The position numbers were made by a program, and so were the translations under genes. The notes below the pieces were generated by a model. It did not search any database. It saw only the letters and a program-made list of their open reading frames with translations, and was not told where the DNA came from. Positions 26,972-34,688 of a stretch of DNA of 50,853 nt are shown piece by piece. The DNA comes from Bacilli bacterium (GTDB lineage Bacteria; Bacillota_I; Bacilli_A; RFN20; CAG-826), in the NCBI GenBank assembly GCA_024408105.1, contig JAKSVG010000001.1:1-50853 (forward strand), read 5' to 3'. Each line of letters begins with the position of its first letter. The stretch's first letter is position 1.

Positions 26972-28213
26972 TCCTTTTGGATAAAGATTTTTTAAAACAT
27001 TATTAACTTGATATACTGCGCCAACGTTTAAACTATCGTATGAAACAAGGGCGTAGTTTTTATTTTCTTTTACATTAAGTGTTTCGCCATGCAGATATTT
27101 TTTAAGTTCCTCGTCAGACAACTTATATGATTGCGTTGAATCTAGATAATGAGAATAATGATGCGAAATATACCCTTTATTGGCGATTTCATATGTGGTT
27201 AGTAATCCTGGTCTAATTGATAAATCAATTAAATGCTTGATTGGTTCTTTTGGCAAAGAGAAATTGTATATAATTGGCTTTAAACCTTTTCCGATACTTT
27301 TTCTTGTTAATAAATATTGACAATTATTTTCGTTAATGGATAAAACTCCAGGTTTTTTTATTAATGCGATATAGTGACCCTCACCGCAAAATAGATTTGG
27401 GAATAGATGAATTGTTTCCGGAAATTTAGTTGATTTATAAAATCCTTCGTATGATGGCAATTCAACTAACTTTGCATCACTATTAAGTAGAAGAAACTCA
27501 ACAACTTCTTCATCTTCTTCGAATGAATATGAACATGTTGAATAAATTAAGCAACCACCTTTTTTAAGTAATGAATAAGCGTGCTTAATTAATTTCTTTT
27601 GAATTTCTGCTTGTTTGAGTACTTTTTGATATGTCCAATCTTTTTTCACTTCACTATCTTTACGGAACATGCCTGAACCTGAACATGGTGCATCTAAAAT
27701 AATATAATCAAAACGTTCTTCAAGATTTCTAACTTTAGTTAGATCGAGTGATGAAACAACAATATTTCCTAACCCCAAGCGTTCGACATTACTTAATAAA
27801 ATGTTAGCTCTTGTTTGAGAAATATCATTTGAATAAATAATGCCTGTTTCTTCAAGTAGTAAAGAAGCTTCAATAGATTTGCCGCCAGGGGCAGCGCAAT
27901 AATCTAAAACGTCCGAGTGCATCTTGGGAGAGAGAAAATAACTAACAAGTGATGCGCTTGGATCTTGGATGTAAAAGCAACCTAAATCATGGTAAATTGA
28001 TTTGCCAAATTCATACTTATCTTGGTCATATAAAAAACAATGTGGAACTATTGGATGTTTGATAACATCAGGAAAAAGTTCTTTGAACTTTTCATCGCTC
28101 ATTTTATTTGTGTTTAAAATCAATCCTTTGTGTTCCTTTTTATCAAATGTCGAAATCAGTTCATCCACAAAGGTTTCATCCAAATATTTAAGAAGATGTT
28201 CTTTAAATTCCAT
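26960..28213 (-). CDS. 16S rRNA m5C methyltransferase, RsmF/NOL1-NOP2-Sun family
   Basis: A 417-residue SAM-dependent enzyme. The SAM site DYCAAPGGKS (about 123-132) and the two catalytic cysteines in LDAPCSGSGMF and IYSTCSYSFEEDEEVV are intact. A C-terminal PUA-like region (about 290-417) follows, as in RsmF. The likely product is 5-methylcytosine in 16S rRNA; the exact base is not determinable. ATG 28213 has no ribosome binding site; TAATAT ends six bases upstream, which suggests a leaderless mRNA. No terminator hairpin separates it from plsC. Confidence 0.88.
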   Translation of the reverse strand: MEFKEHLLKYLDETFVDELISTFDKKEHKGLILNTNKMSDEKFKELFPDVIKHPIVPHCFLYDQDKYEFGKSIYHDLGCFYIQDPSASLVSYFLSPKMHSDVLDYCAAPGGKSIEASLLLEETGIIYSNDISQTRANILLSNVERLGLGNIVVSSLDLTKVRNLEERFDYIILDAPCSGSGMFRKDSEVKKDWTYQKVLKQAEIQKKLIKHAYSLLKKGGCLIYSTCSYSFEEDEEVVEFLLLNSDAKLVELPSYEGFYKSTKFPETIHLFPNLFCGEGHYIALIKKPGVLSINENNCQYLLTRKSIGKGLKPIIYNFSLPKEPIKHLIDLSIRPGLLTTYEIANKGYISHHYSHYLDSTQSYKLSDEELKKYLHGETLNVKENKNYALVSYDSLNVGAVYQVNNVLKNLYPKGLRR

Positions 28214-28301
28214 GGATATATATTACTACATGTTACATTAATTAATAAATTAATTTTATCTAGTTTGAGCTTATGATATACTTACACTGAGGTATTATTT
28301 T

Positions 28302-29603
28302 ATGAGAATGGTTGATGTTATTACAAAAAAACGTGACGGACACGAATTAACCGATGAAGAAATTTCTTTCTTTGTCGATGGATATGTTAAAGGCAAAATT
28401 CCTGATTACCAAGTTAGTTCATTACTAATGGCTATTCTATTTAAAGGAATGTCTAAACGCGAAATTGTCACTTTGACAGATCGCATGGAGCGTAGTGGCG
28501 ATGTAATGGACTTAAGCGTAATCAAAGGAGTTAAAGTAGATAAGCATTCAACTGGTGGCGTTGGTGATAAAACTAGTATTGCACTTGGACCAATGGTTGC
28601 AGCATGCGGTGCTAAATTAGCTAAAATGTCCGGAAGAGGACTTGGTCACACAGGTGGAACATTAGATAAATTAGAATCAATTCCTGGGATGCAAGTTTTT
28701 GTTTCGGAAGAACACTTCATCAAACAAGTTAATGAAATCGGCATCGCGATTATAGGTCAAACTGGAACATTAGTTCCAGCAGACAAGAAATTGTATGCTT
28801 TAAGAGATGTCACAGGCACTGTTGAATCAACACCATTAATTGCTAGTTCAGTTATGTCTAAAAAACTAGCAAGCGGTTCAGATTGTATATTACTAGATGT
28901 CAAATTCGGCAATGGCGCATTTATGAAAAATGCACAATCAGCAGAGGAATTAGCAAAAATTATGTGTTCAATTGGAAACGCACTCGGACGTGACACACGT
29001 GCTGTATTGACTGATATGGAACAACCACTTGGATTAGCAGTTGGTAATGCTTTAGAAATTAAAGAAGCAATTGCAACATTAAATGGTAAAGGTCCGAAAG
29101 ATTTTACTGAACTTTGCTTAAGAAGCGGTGCAATTATGCTTGAACAAGCAAAAATAGTTAAGTCAGAAGAAGAAGGTTTAGCTATGCTAAAGAAAGTGAT
29201 TGCCGATGGTTCAGCATTAAATAAATTAAAAGAAATGGTTAAGGCTCAGGGTGGTGATGTTAGCTATATTGAACATCCTGAAAAATTCGAACTTTCTAAA
29301 AATATCGTTGAAATCAAGGCTGCAAAAGATGGCTATATCAAACGTATTGTTGCACTTGAAATTGGCGAATCTGCTATGAGATTAGGTGCAGGAAGAGAAA
29401 CCTTTGATGATGTGATTGATATGTCTGCAGGTATAGTTCTTGCAAAGAAAGTCGGAGATAAAGTCAATAAAGGTGATGTGCTTTGCACAGTCCACACTAA
29501 TAAAGAGGAATTTAGCGAGATTCTAAAAGATATCGAAAATGCATTTGTGATTGTAGATGAATATGTTGAAGTTCCTCCAACTGTGCATGCATATATTCAT
29601 TAA
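28302..29603 (+). CDS. pdp: Pyrimidine-nucleoside phosphorylase
   Basis: A 433-residue homodimeric enzyme that splits uridine or thymidine with phosphate. The signature KHSTGGVGDKTS and the glycine-rich MSGRGLGHTGGTLDKLE match the family. The C-terminal PYNP domain (about 345-433) ends in TVHAYIH. GAGG lies nine bases before ATG 28302; TATACT near 28275 is a likely -10. The dtd start overlaps the stop (TAATG), and mnmA follows. Confidence 0.93.
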   Translation: MRMVDVITKKRDGHELTDEEISFFVDGYVKGKIPDYQVSSLLMAILFKGMSKREIVTLTDRMERSGDVMDLSVIKGVKVDKHSTGGVGDKTSIALGPMVAACGAKLAKMSGRGLGHTGGTLDKLESIPGMQVFVSEEHFIKQVNEIGIAIIGQTGTLVPADKKLYALRDVTGTVESTPLIASSVMSKKLASGSDCILLDVKFGNGAFMKNAQSAEELAKIMCSIGNALGRDTRAVLTDMEQPLGLAVGNALEIKEAIATLNGKGPKDFTELCLRSGAIMLEQAKIVKSEEEGLAMLKKVIADGSALNKLKEMVKAQGGDVSYIEHPEKFELSKNIVEIKAAKDGYIKRIVALEIGESAMRLGAGRETFDDVIDMSAGIVLAKKVGDKVNKGDVLCTVHTNKEEFSEILKDIENAFVIVDEYVEVPPTVHAYIH

Positions 29604-30055
29604 TGAGAGTAATAATCCAAAACGTAATTAATGCTTCTGTAAGCATAGATAACAAAATCGTGGGAAAAATTTCCCGCGGTTTTTGTCTTTTTGTAGGTTT
29701 CACTGATGGTGATGACGAAAACATCGTTTCTAAAATGGTAAACAAAATTATCGGTTTACGATTATTTAACGACGAGAACGGCAAAACAAATCTTTCTTTG
29801 AAAGATATAGATGGAGAAATTCTATCAATTTCTCAATTTACTTTGTATGGGTCTGTAAAAGATGGTAGACGACCTGCTTTTGTCAATGCGATGAGACCTG
29901 AAAAGGCATCTCATCTTTATAATTATTTCAATGATTGTTTAAAAGACAGTGAATTTCATATAGAAAAAGGTGGTTTTGGGGCAGATATGAAAGTATCATT
30001 AGTTAATGATGGTCCTTTTACTATGATTTTGGATAGCGAGGAATTATTCAAATGA
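29603..30055 (+). CDS. dtd: D-aminoacyl-tRNA deacylase
   Basis: A 150-residue protein of family length. The two active-site motifs are SQFTLYG (residues about 76-82, usual SQFTLYA) and NDGPFTM near the C terminus (usual NDGPVT). The enzyme removes D-amino acids, and glycine from tRNA-Ala, to protect translation. It is coupled to pdp by a one-base overlap and to mnmA by a four-base overlap. Confidence 0.95.
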   Translation: MRVIIQNVINASVSIDNKIVGKISRGFCLFVGFTDGDDENIVSKMVNKIIGLRLFNDENGKTNLSLKDIDGEILSISQFTLYGSVKDGRRPAFVNAMRPEKASHLYNYFNDCLKDSEFHIEKGGFGADMKVSLVNDGPFTMILDSEELFK

Positions 30056-31179
30056 AAGTAATGATTGGCTTAAGTGGCGGAGTTGATAGTGCTGTTGCTG
30101 CTTATTTATTAAAAGAACAAGGATATGAAGTTATTGCCTGCTTTATGCGCAATTGGGACGCAATGGCAAATAATGATTATTTAGGCAATCCAACAATAAA
30201 TGACAATCAATGCCCACAAGAAAAAGATTATCAAGATGCTCAAAAAGTAGCAGATCAACTTGGAATCCCTTTATTAAGAATTGACTTTATAAAAGAATAC
30301 TGGGATCACGTTTTTTCATATTTTATCGAAGAATACGAAAAAGGAAGAACACCAAATCCCGATATTTTATGTAATAAATACATAAAGTTCGATGCCTTTA
30401 GAGAATTCGCAAAGAAAAATGGTTGTGAAAAAATTGCAATGGGGCATTACGCAAAAAAGAAATTTGTTAATGGACACTGGTATTTGGAAAAATGCTACGA
30501 CCAAAATAAAGATCAAACTTATTTTTTAAGTCAAATTAATGAAGAACAAATTGAGTCATGCCTCTTCCCTCTTGGCGATATTGATAAAACAAAAGTTCGC
30601 GAAATAGCGCACAAATTGAATTTAGTTATTGCAGATAAAAAAGATTCAACTGGTGTGTGTTTCATTGGAGAAAGAAATTTTAGAGAATTTCTAAAAAATT
30701 ATATTCCTGCCCAGAAAGGCAAAATTATCGATATCGACTCCGGTAAAGTAATTGGTGACCATAAAGGGGTTTACTATTACACAATAGGTCAGCATAAAGG
30801 TTTAGGTATAGGTGGAATAAGCGGTGAAACAGCCTCGGGCTGGTTTATTGTAAAAAAAGATGCAAAGAATAATATTCTTTATGTAACTAGAGGCGATACT
30901 CAAAAATATTTATTATCAAATAAATGCATTGTTCGAAAACTAAATATAATAAATCCAAACGAACAATTTCCCCAAAATGTAGGGGTAAAATTCCGTTACA
31001 GGCAAAAAGATCATCCAGCTACTATTGATTTAAAAGACGGAGAAATTGTTTGCGTATATTCTGACTATAAAGCAGTTACGCCTGGTCAGGAGGCTGTCTT
31101 TTACAATAAAGATGGTTTATTGATTGCATCAGGTACTATTGATGAAGTTTATAAAGACGATAAAAGAATAGATATCTAG
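30052..31179 (+). CDS. mnmA: tRNA-specific 2-thiouridylase MnmA
   Basis: A 375-residue enzyme that makes 2-thiouridine at the wobble base of Lys, Glu and Gln tRNAs. The PP-loop GLSGGVDS, the FMRNWD stretch and the two catalytic cysteines (NPDILCNKYIKF and STGVCFIG) are intact. The C-terminal barrel domains are present. The ATGA overlap with dtd shows coupling, and a bidirectional terminator closes the unit at 31185. It is the second tRNA thiolase in the window, after the TtcA-like protein. Confidence 0.96.
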   Translation: MKVMIGLSGGVDSAVAAYLLKEQGYEVIACFMRNWDAMANNDYLGNPTINDNQCPQEKDYQDAQKVADQLGIPLLRIDFIKEYWDHVFSYFIEEYEKGRTPNPDILCNKYIKFDAFREFAKKNGCEKIAMGHYAKKKFVNGHWYLEKCYDQNKDQTYFLSQINEEQIESCLFPLGDIDKTKVREIAHKLNLVIADKKDSTGVCFIGERNFREFLKNYIPAQKGKIIDIDSGKVIGDHKGVYYYTIGQHKGLGIGGISGETASGWFIVKKDAKNNILYVTRGDTQKYLLSNKCIVRKLNIINPNEQFPQNVGVKFRYRQKDHPATIDLKDGEIVCVYSDYKAVTPGQEAVFYNKDGLLIASGTIDEVYKDDKRIDI

Positions 31180-31208
31180 AAAAAAAGCACCTTGCGGTGC
31201 TTATTTTT
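31180..31208. terminator. Bidirectional terminator
   Basis: AAGCACC/GGTGCTT (31185-31191/31196-31202), loop TTGC, has T-rich tails on both strands. It closes pdp-dtd-mnmA and the convergent ABC importer operon; the minus-strand gene ends just inside it. Confidence 0.85.
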
Positions 31209-32307
31209 CAATTAATTCTTGGTCGGCTTTATCAAATAGTTTTATTAAATCGCTAGGAGTTAATTTAGCTTTTTCATCCTTGGAAAAATCATGAATTATC
31301 TTTCCATTATGAAACATAATTAATCTATCGCCATAAGTTAGAGCGTCTTTCATATTGTGTGTGACCATAAGAGTTGTGAGTTTCTTTTCACGAACTATTT
31401 TATTTGTTAACAATAAAACTTTATTAGCCGTTTTTGGATCTAATGCAGCTGTGTGTTCATCAAGCAGAAGAATTCTTCTATCTTGATTAAATTCATGTAA
31501 TGCATCTGAAAATTCAATATATGCAGTAAGAAGTTCTTTCTCTTTTTGTTCAGCGGAAATTTGCTTATTCTTGATTTCGCTTACTTTATTAATGTAAATA
31601 AGCTTATTTTCATCATAATATCTTTCAGCTGTAGAACGTTTTTCTGAATATAGTTCTTTTAATTGAATTTTAATAGATTTTACTAAAGTTTTATCTTTGC
31701 ATGCTTTTGCTTCATCCATTTTTGAACGAAGAATTCCGGAACGGATATCAAGATACATTTTAATAAATTCATGCTTAGTATCTAAACGTGGATCCGTTGC
31801 TGCCATTAACAAAGTTAATGCTTGACGTTGTCCACCAGACATTACACCAACTTTTTGATCTAGTCTTGTTTCTAAGCCTAAATCAAATTCTTCAAGAAGA
31901 TTCATAAAATAACGTTTAACAACATTAGAAGAAAAGCCCCATTTAATTGCGGAATGTAATTTTCCTCTTCGAAACGCAATTTCTAAGTTCTCTAAGCATG
32001 ACATTTCAGCAGTAGTGCCCATCATAGGATCTTGGAAAACTCTACCAAAATATTTTGCTCGATTATGTTCCTTTATTTTTGTAATGTCCATCCCACTTAA
32101 AATAACTTGTCCTTCATCTGGTATTAAGGAACCACAAATGATGTTAATAGTGGTGGATTTGCCTGAACCATTCGAACCAATGATTGTCACAAATTCTCCG
32201 TCATTAATCTTAAGATTAACATGATCGAGAGCAGTTCTTTGATCGGATGCATTGCCTGTTAGATTGAAAACCTTTGTAACATTGCGTAACTCAATCATAT
32301 TATGCAC
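31201..32307 (-). CDS. TrpZ-like ABC importer ATPase with an inserted helical domain
   Basis: A 368-residue ATPase. Walker A GSNGSGKS (44-51), Q-loop FQDP (91-94), signature MSGGQ (156-160), Walker B ILLLDE (279-284) and H-loop TH (316-317) are all intact. In relatives about 15-20 residues separate the signature from Walker B; here there are 118. The insert (about 172-276, nucleotides about 31480-31794) is charged, rich in Lys, Glu and Leu, and looks helical or coiled-coil. The overall family is that of ATPases serving TrpXYZ-like importers. The start overlaps the permease stop by eight bases. Confidence 0.88.
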   Translation of the reverse strand: MHNMIELRNVTKVFNLTGNASDQRTALDHVNLKINDGEFVTIIGSNGSGKSTTINIICGSLIPDEGQVILSGMDITKIKEHNRAKYFGRVFQDPMMGTTAEMSCLENLEIAFRRGKLHSAIKWGFSSNVVKRYFMNLLEEFDLGLETRLDQKVGVMSGGQRQALTLLMAATDPRLDTKHEFIKMYLDIRSGILRSKMDEAKACKDKTLVKSIKIQLKELYSEKRSTAERYYDENKLIYINKVSEIKNKQISAEQKEKELLTAYIEFSDALHEFNQDRRILLLDEHTAALDPKTANKVLLLTNKIVREKKLTTLMVTHNMKDALTYGDRLIMFHNGKIIHDFSKDEKAKLTPSDLIKLFDKADQELIEK

Positions 32308-33274
32308 CCCTCTTTCTTAGCTTAAATAGTTTTTTAAATCCTTCTTTTATTAAAGGAAGACATAATGCAAACGTAATTAATAAAGCATACAACAAACTCT
32401 TAAGTTCAGTAGGGAAGCCAAATCTTGTGGCAAGAGTAATAATTACATAATAAACAACAGAACCAAGGGCAACAGATATTAGCCAATTCTTAAATGAACG
32501 TTTGCCAAATATTGCTTCTCCAATAAGAATTGAAGCAAGACCTACAACCAAATAACCTGTTGCAGAGGCTGTTGAAACTGTTTTTGTATCTTGGACATAT
32601 AGTGAACCTGCGAGTCCAATTAAAGCATTAGCGATACTAACGCAAACAATTGTTGCTATGTCAACATTGATGCCCTGTGATTTAGCCATTTTTTCATTCA
32701 TACCGGTTGCACGAATTGCCATGCCGTATTCTGTGCCAAAGAAGAAATAAATGATACCCATTGCTAATAAAACAACACCAAACATTACTGCGACTTTAAT
32801 AACATCTCCCCAAGGGTTAACTACCAGCCATTCACCATCAATATTTTGCCAAGGGAACAAAAGTGAATAAATTGTTTGTTTATCGCCTTGATATGTAATA
32901 TTGGTAAATGAAACCTGTGATGCAAAGATATTCAAATTTCCAGACTGAGCACCCATAATTATCATTGCGATTGATGCAGAAGCAGTCATAGTAATTATTC
33001 CACTTAATAATTTCGGAATTTTTAAATATCTATTTAAACATCCGGTAATTAATCCGCAACAAGCACCAGCAATAATTGATGCAAGAGTTGCTATCCAAGG
33101 ATTAACACCATTAAAAATTAAGACAGCAGACGTTGCAGCGCCAATAAGGAATGAGCCCTCTGCGGTTAGGTCTGCAAAATCAAGCAAACGATATGTCAGA
33201 AAAATGCCAAGAGCTAGTAAAGCGCAAGGTAATCCACTAGATAAAATATTTAATATTACGTCAAGAACTTCCAT
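32300..33274 (-). CDS. TrpY-like ABC importer permease
   Basis: A 324-residue membrane protein with eight to ten helices. GTEYGMAIRATGMNEKMAKSQGI (about 188-210) is the cytoplasmic coupling loop, and DFADLTAEGSF near the N terminus is typical of TrpY/LivH-like permeases. It pairs with the substrate-binding lipoprotein upstream and the ATPase downstream. The gene starts four bases after the lipoprotein gene. Confidence 0.88.
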   Translation of the reverse strand: MEVLDVILNILSSGLPCALLALGIFLTYRLLDFADLTAEGSFLIGAATSAVLIFNGVNPWIATLASIIAGACCGLITGCLNRYLKIPKLLSGIITMTASASIAMIIMGAQSGNLNIFASQVSFTNITYQGDKQTIYSLLFPWQNIDGEWLVVNPWGDVIKVAVMFGVVLLAMGIIYFFFGTEYGMAIRATGMNEKMAKSQGINVDIATIVCVSIANALIGLAGSLYVQDTKTVSTASATGYLVVGLASILIGEAIFGKRSFKNWLISVALGSVVYYVIITLATRFGFPTELKSLLYALLITFALCLPLIKEGFKKLFKLRKRGA

Positions 33275-33278
33275 TTTA

Positions 33279-34265
33279 TTATTTTGAAACGTCTACAGCG
33301 TTGCTTGTGAATGATTCAGGTAGAACAATTGAAGTCCCAACAAGATTTGCTGATGAATACATATATTTGCAATCTTCTTTTCCCATTAATTTAATAGGAA
33401 GTTGAGCTGCAGTTTTTTCACCTTTGATAATTTGTGCCGCCATTTTACCTGTGGCTTTACCTAAATCATTATAGCTGAAGGAGAAAGAAATATGTCCGCC
33501 GCTAGTTAAACTACCTTCTTCAGCAGCAACAACTAGAATATTTTTTGAATTTGCGCTTTGTAAAACAGCATTCATATTTGCAGCAACATTATTATCTGTA
33601 GGAACATAGATAGCGTCTATTCCTTCAACGGATGCAAGTGATAGTGCAACAGCACTAATGTCACTAGGACCTGTAACAGTCATAATTTCCGTACTCATTC
33701 CTAAAGATGTGGCTGCTGATTTAACTTGTTCAGCTTGAACTTTTGAATTTTCTTCTGTTTGAGTATAAATTACTCCGATTTTATCGGCAGATGGGTTGAT
33801 TAATTTAATCATTTGAATTTGGTCATTAATTGGTTGAGCATCTGATGCACCGGTTACAAAACCTTTTCCATTTTCTAACGATTCAACTAAAGTTGCATCA
33901 ACAGGATCTGTAACTGCTGAGAAAAGAATTGGATTTATTGATCCTTTATCTTTAGCAGCTGATTTAAGCATTTGAGATGCTCCTGTTCCTAAACCAAAAG
34001 TCATGTTGGTTGATGAGACTAAGTCTTTAGCATAATTGACCAAATCAGAATCTTTTCCACCAGCATTTCTGATAACTGTTTTAAAATCTTTTCCTTCAAT
34101 TAGGCCAGCTTCTTTAAGCCCTGCAAGAAAACCATCTGTGCATGATTGTAATGCTGCGTGTTCAACAGGTAAAAGAATTCCGATTTTATAAGTGTTATCA
34201 CATCCTGACAATGTCACCATCATTAGTGAAGCACTTAACAAAGTTAATAGTTTCGTTTTTTTCAT
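33279..34265 (-). CDS. TrpX-like substrate-binding lipoprotein of an ABC importer
   Basis: A 328-residue protein with a lipoprotein signal: positively charged start, hydrophobic core, lipobox LSGC with Cys at 22. The mature part shows the ABC_sub_bind fold (YKIGILLPVEHAAL, GTGASQML, NPILFSAVTDPVDA, VVAAEEGSL). Relatives bind tryptophan, tyrosine or other small ligands; the ligand here is unknown, and no tryptophan T-box is present upstream. AAGGAGG precedes the ATG. The gene heads a three-gene minus-strand operon with a structured leader. Confidence 0.87.
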   Translation of the reverse strand: MKKTKLLTLLSASLMMVTLSGCDNTYKIGILLPVEHAALQSCTDGFLAGLKEAGLIEGKDFKTVIRNAGGKDSDLVNYAKDLVSSTNMTFGLGTGASQMLKSAAKDKGSINPILFSAVTDPVDATLVESLENGKGFVTGASDAQPINDQIQMIKLINPSADKIGVIYTQTEENSKVQAEQVKSAATSLGMSTEIMTVTGPSDISAVALSLASVEGIDAIYVPTDNNVAANMNAVLQSANSKNILVVAAEEGSLTSGGHISFSFSYNDLGKATGKMAAQIIKGEKTAAQLPIKLMGKEDCKYMYSSANLVGTSIVLPESFTSNAVDVSK

Positions 34266-34385
34266 ATTTTCTTACCTCCTTAAGAAATAAATAATCCCGG
34301 TCAAACGCCGGGCTCTTTTTAGCAAGGCGTTCAACAATGTTTCCCGCCTTTATGCGTAGCAAGAAACAAACTACATGTAGTAGTA
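34266..34385 (-). promoter_or_regulatory. Structured leader and palindrome upstream of the TrpXYZ-like operon
   Basis: Three helices can form on the minus strand. They are 34324-34329 with 34345-34350, 34296-34300 with 34308-34312, and an alternative 34304-34309 with 34326-34331 that excludes both. On the plus strand the second hairpin is followed by CTCTTTTT and would act as a terminator. A perfect 12-bp palindrome ACTACATGTAGT lies at 34370-34381. The fold matches no riboswitch class I can name. Confidence 0.45.
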
Positions 34386-34523
34386 ATAGAAATAAAAGTT
34401 GAAACTTGCTAAATTGTTCATAAGTTTTCTCTTATTGGATATATTCTACAAAAAAGAAATACTTTTGTATAGAAAATTATTTTTATGTTTTAATAAAAAC
34501 ATTAATGTGATATATTATTTTTG

Positions 34524-34670
34524 CTCCGATAAAGGAACTAATGCCACTCCTTTGGAGATGATGAAAGTCATCGTAGTTCTGCGTTAAAGACATTAAATTA
34601 AGTGCAATACAAAGTATTGAACAAGGATGGTACCGCGATTTGTCGTTCCTTGGACATACTTTTTTATTTT
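34524..34670 (+). promoter_or_regulatory. T-box leader of alaS
   Basis: The T-box proper is AAGGATGGTACCGCG (34623-34637), close to the consensus AGGGTGGTACCGCG. Stem III, CAATAC/GTATTG (34605-34610/34614-34619), precedes it as usual. CAAGGA/TCCTTG forms the terminator stem with a T run from 34660. Stem I appears very short: CTCC/GGAG plus AAAGGA/TCCTTT closing the loop ACTAATGCCAC, where GCC followed by A (34543-34546) is a candidate alanine specifier. Uncharged tRNA-Ala would raise alaS expression. Confidence 0.85.
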
Positions 34671-34688
34671 ATTTAGGAGGACCTATAA

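Noticed and set aside
34266-34385. Tryptophan T-box for the TrpXYZ-like operon
   Set aside because: No sequence resembling AGGGTGGTACCGCG is found on the minus strand upstream of the operon.
34399-34587. 62-codon plus-strand frame upstream of alaS
   Set aside because: It runs into the T-box leader, has no ribosome binding site and its end overlaps Stem I.
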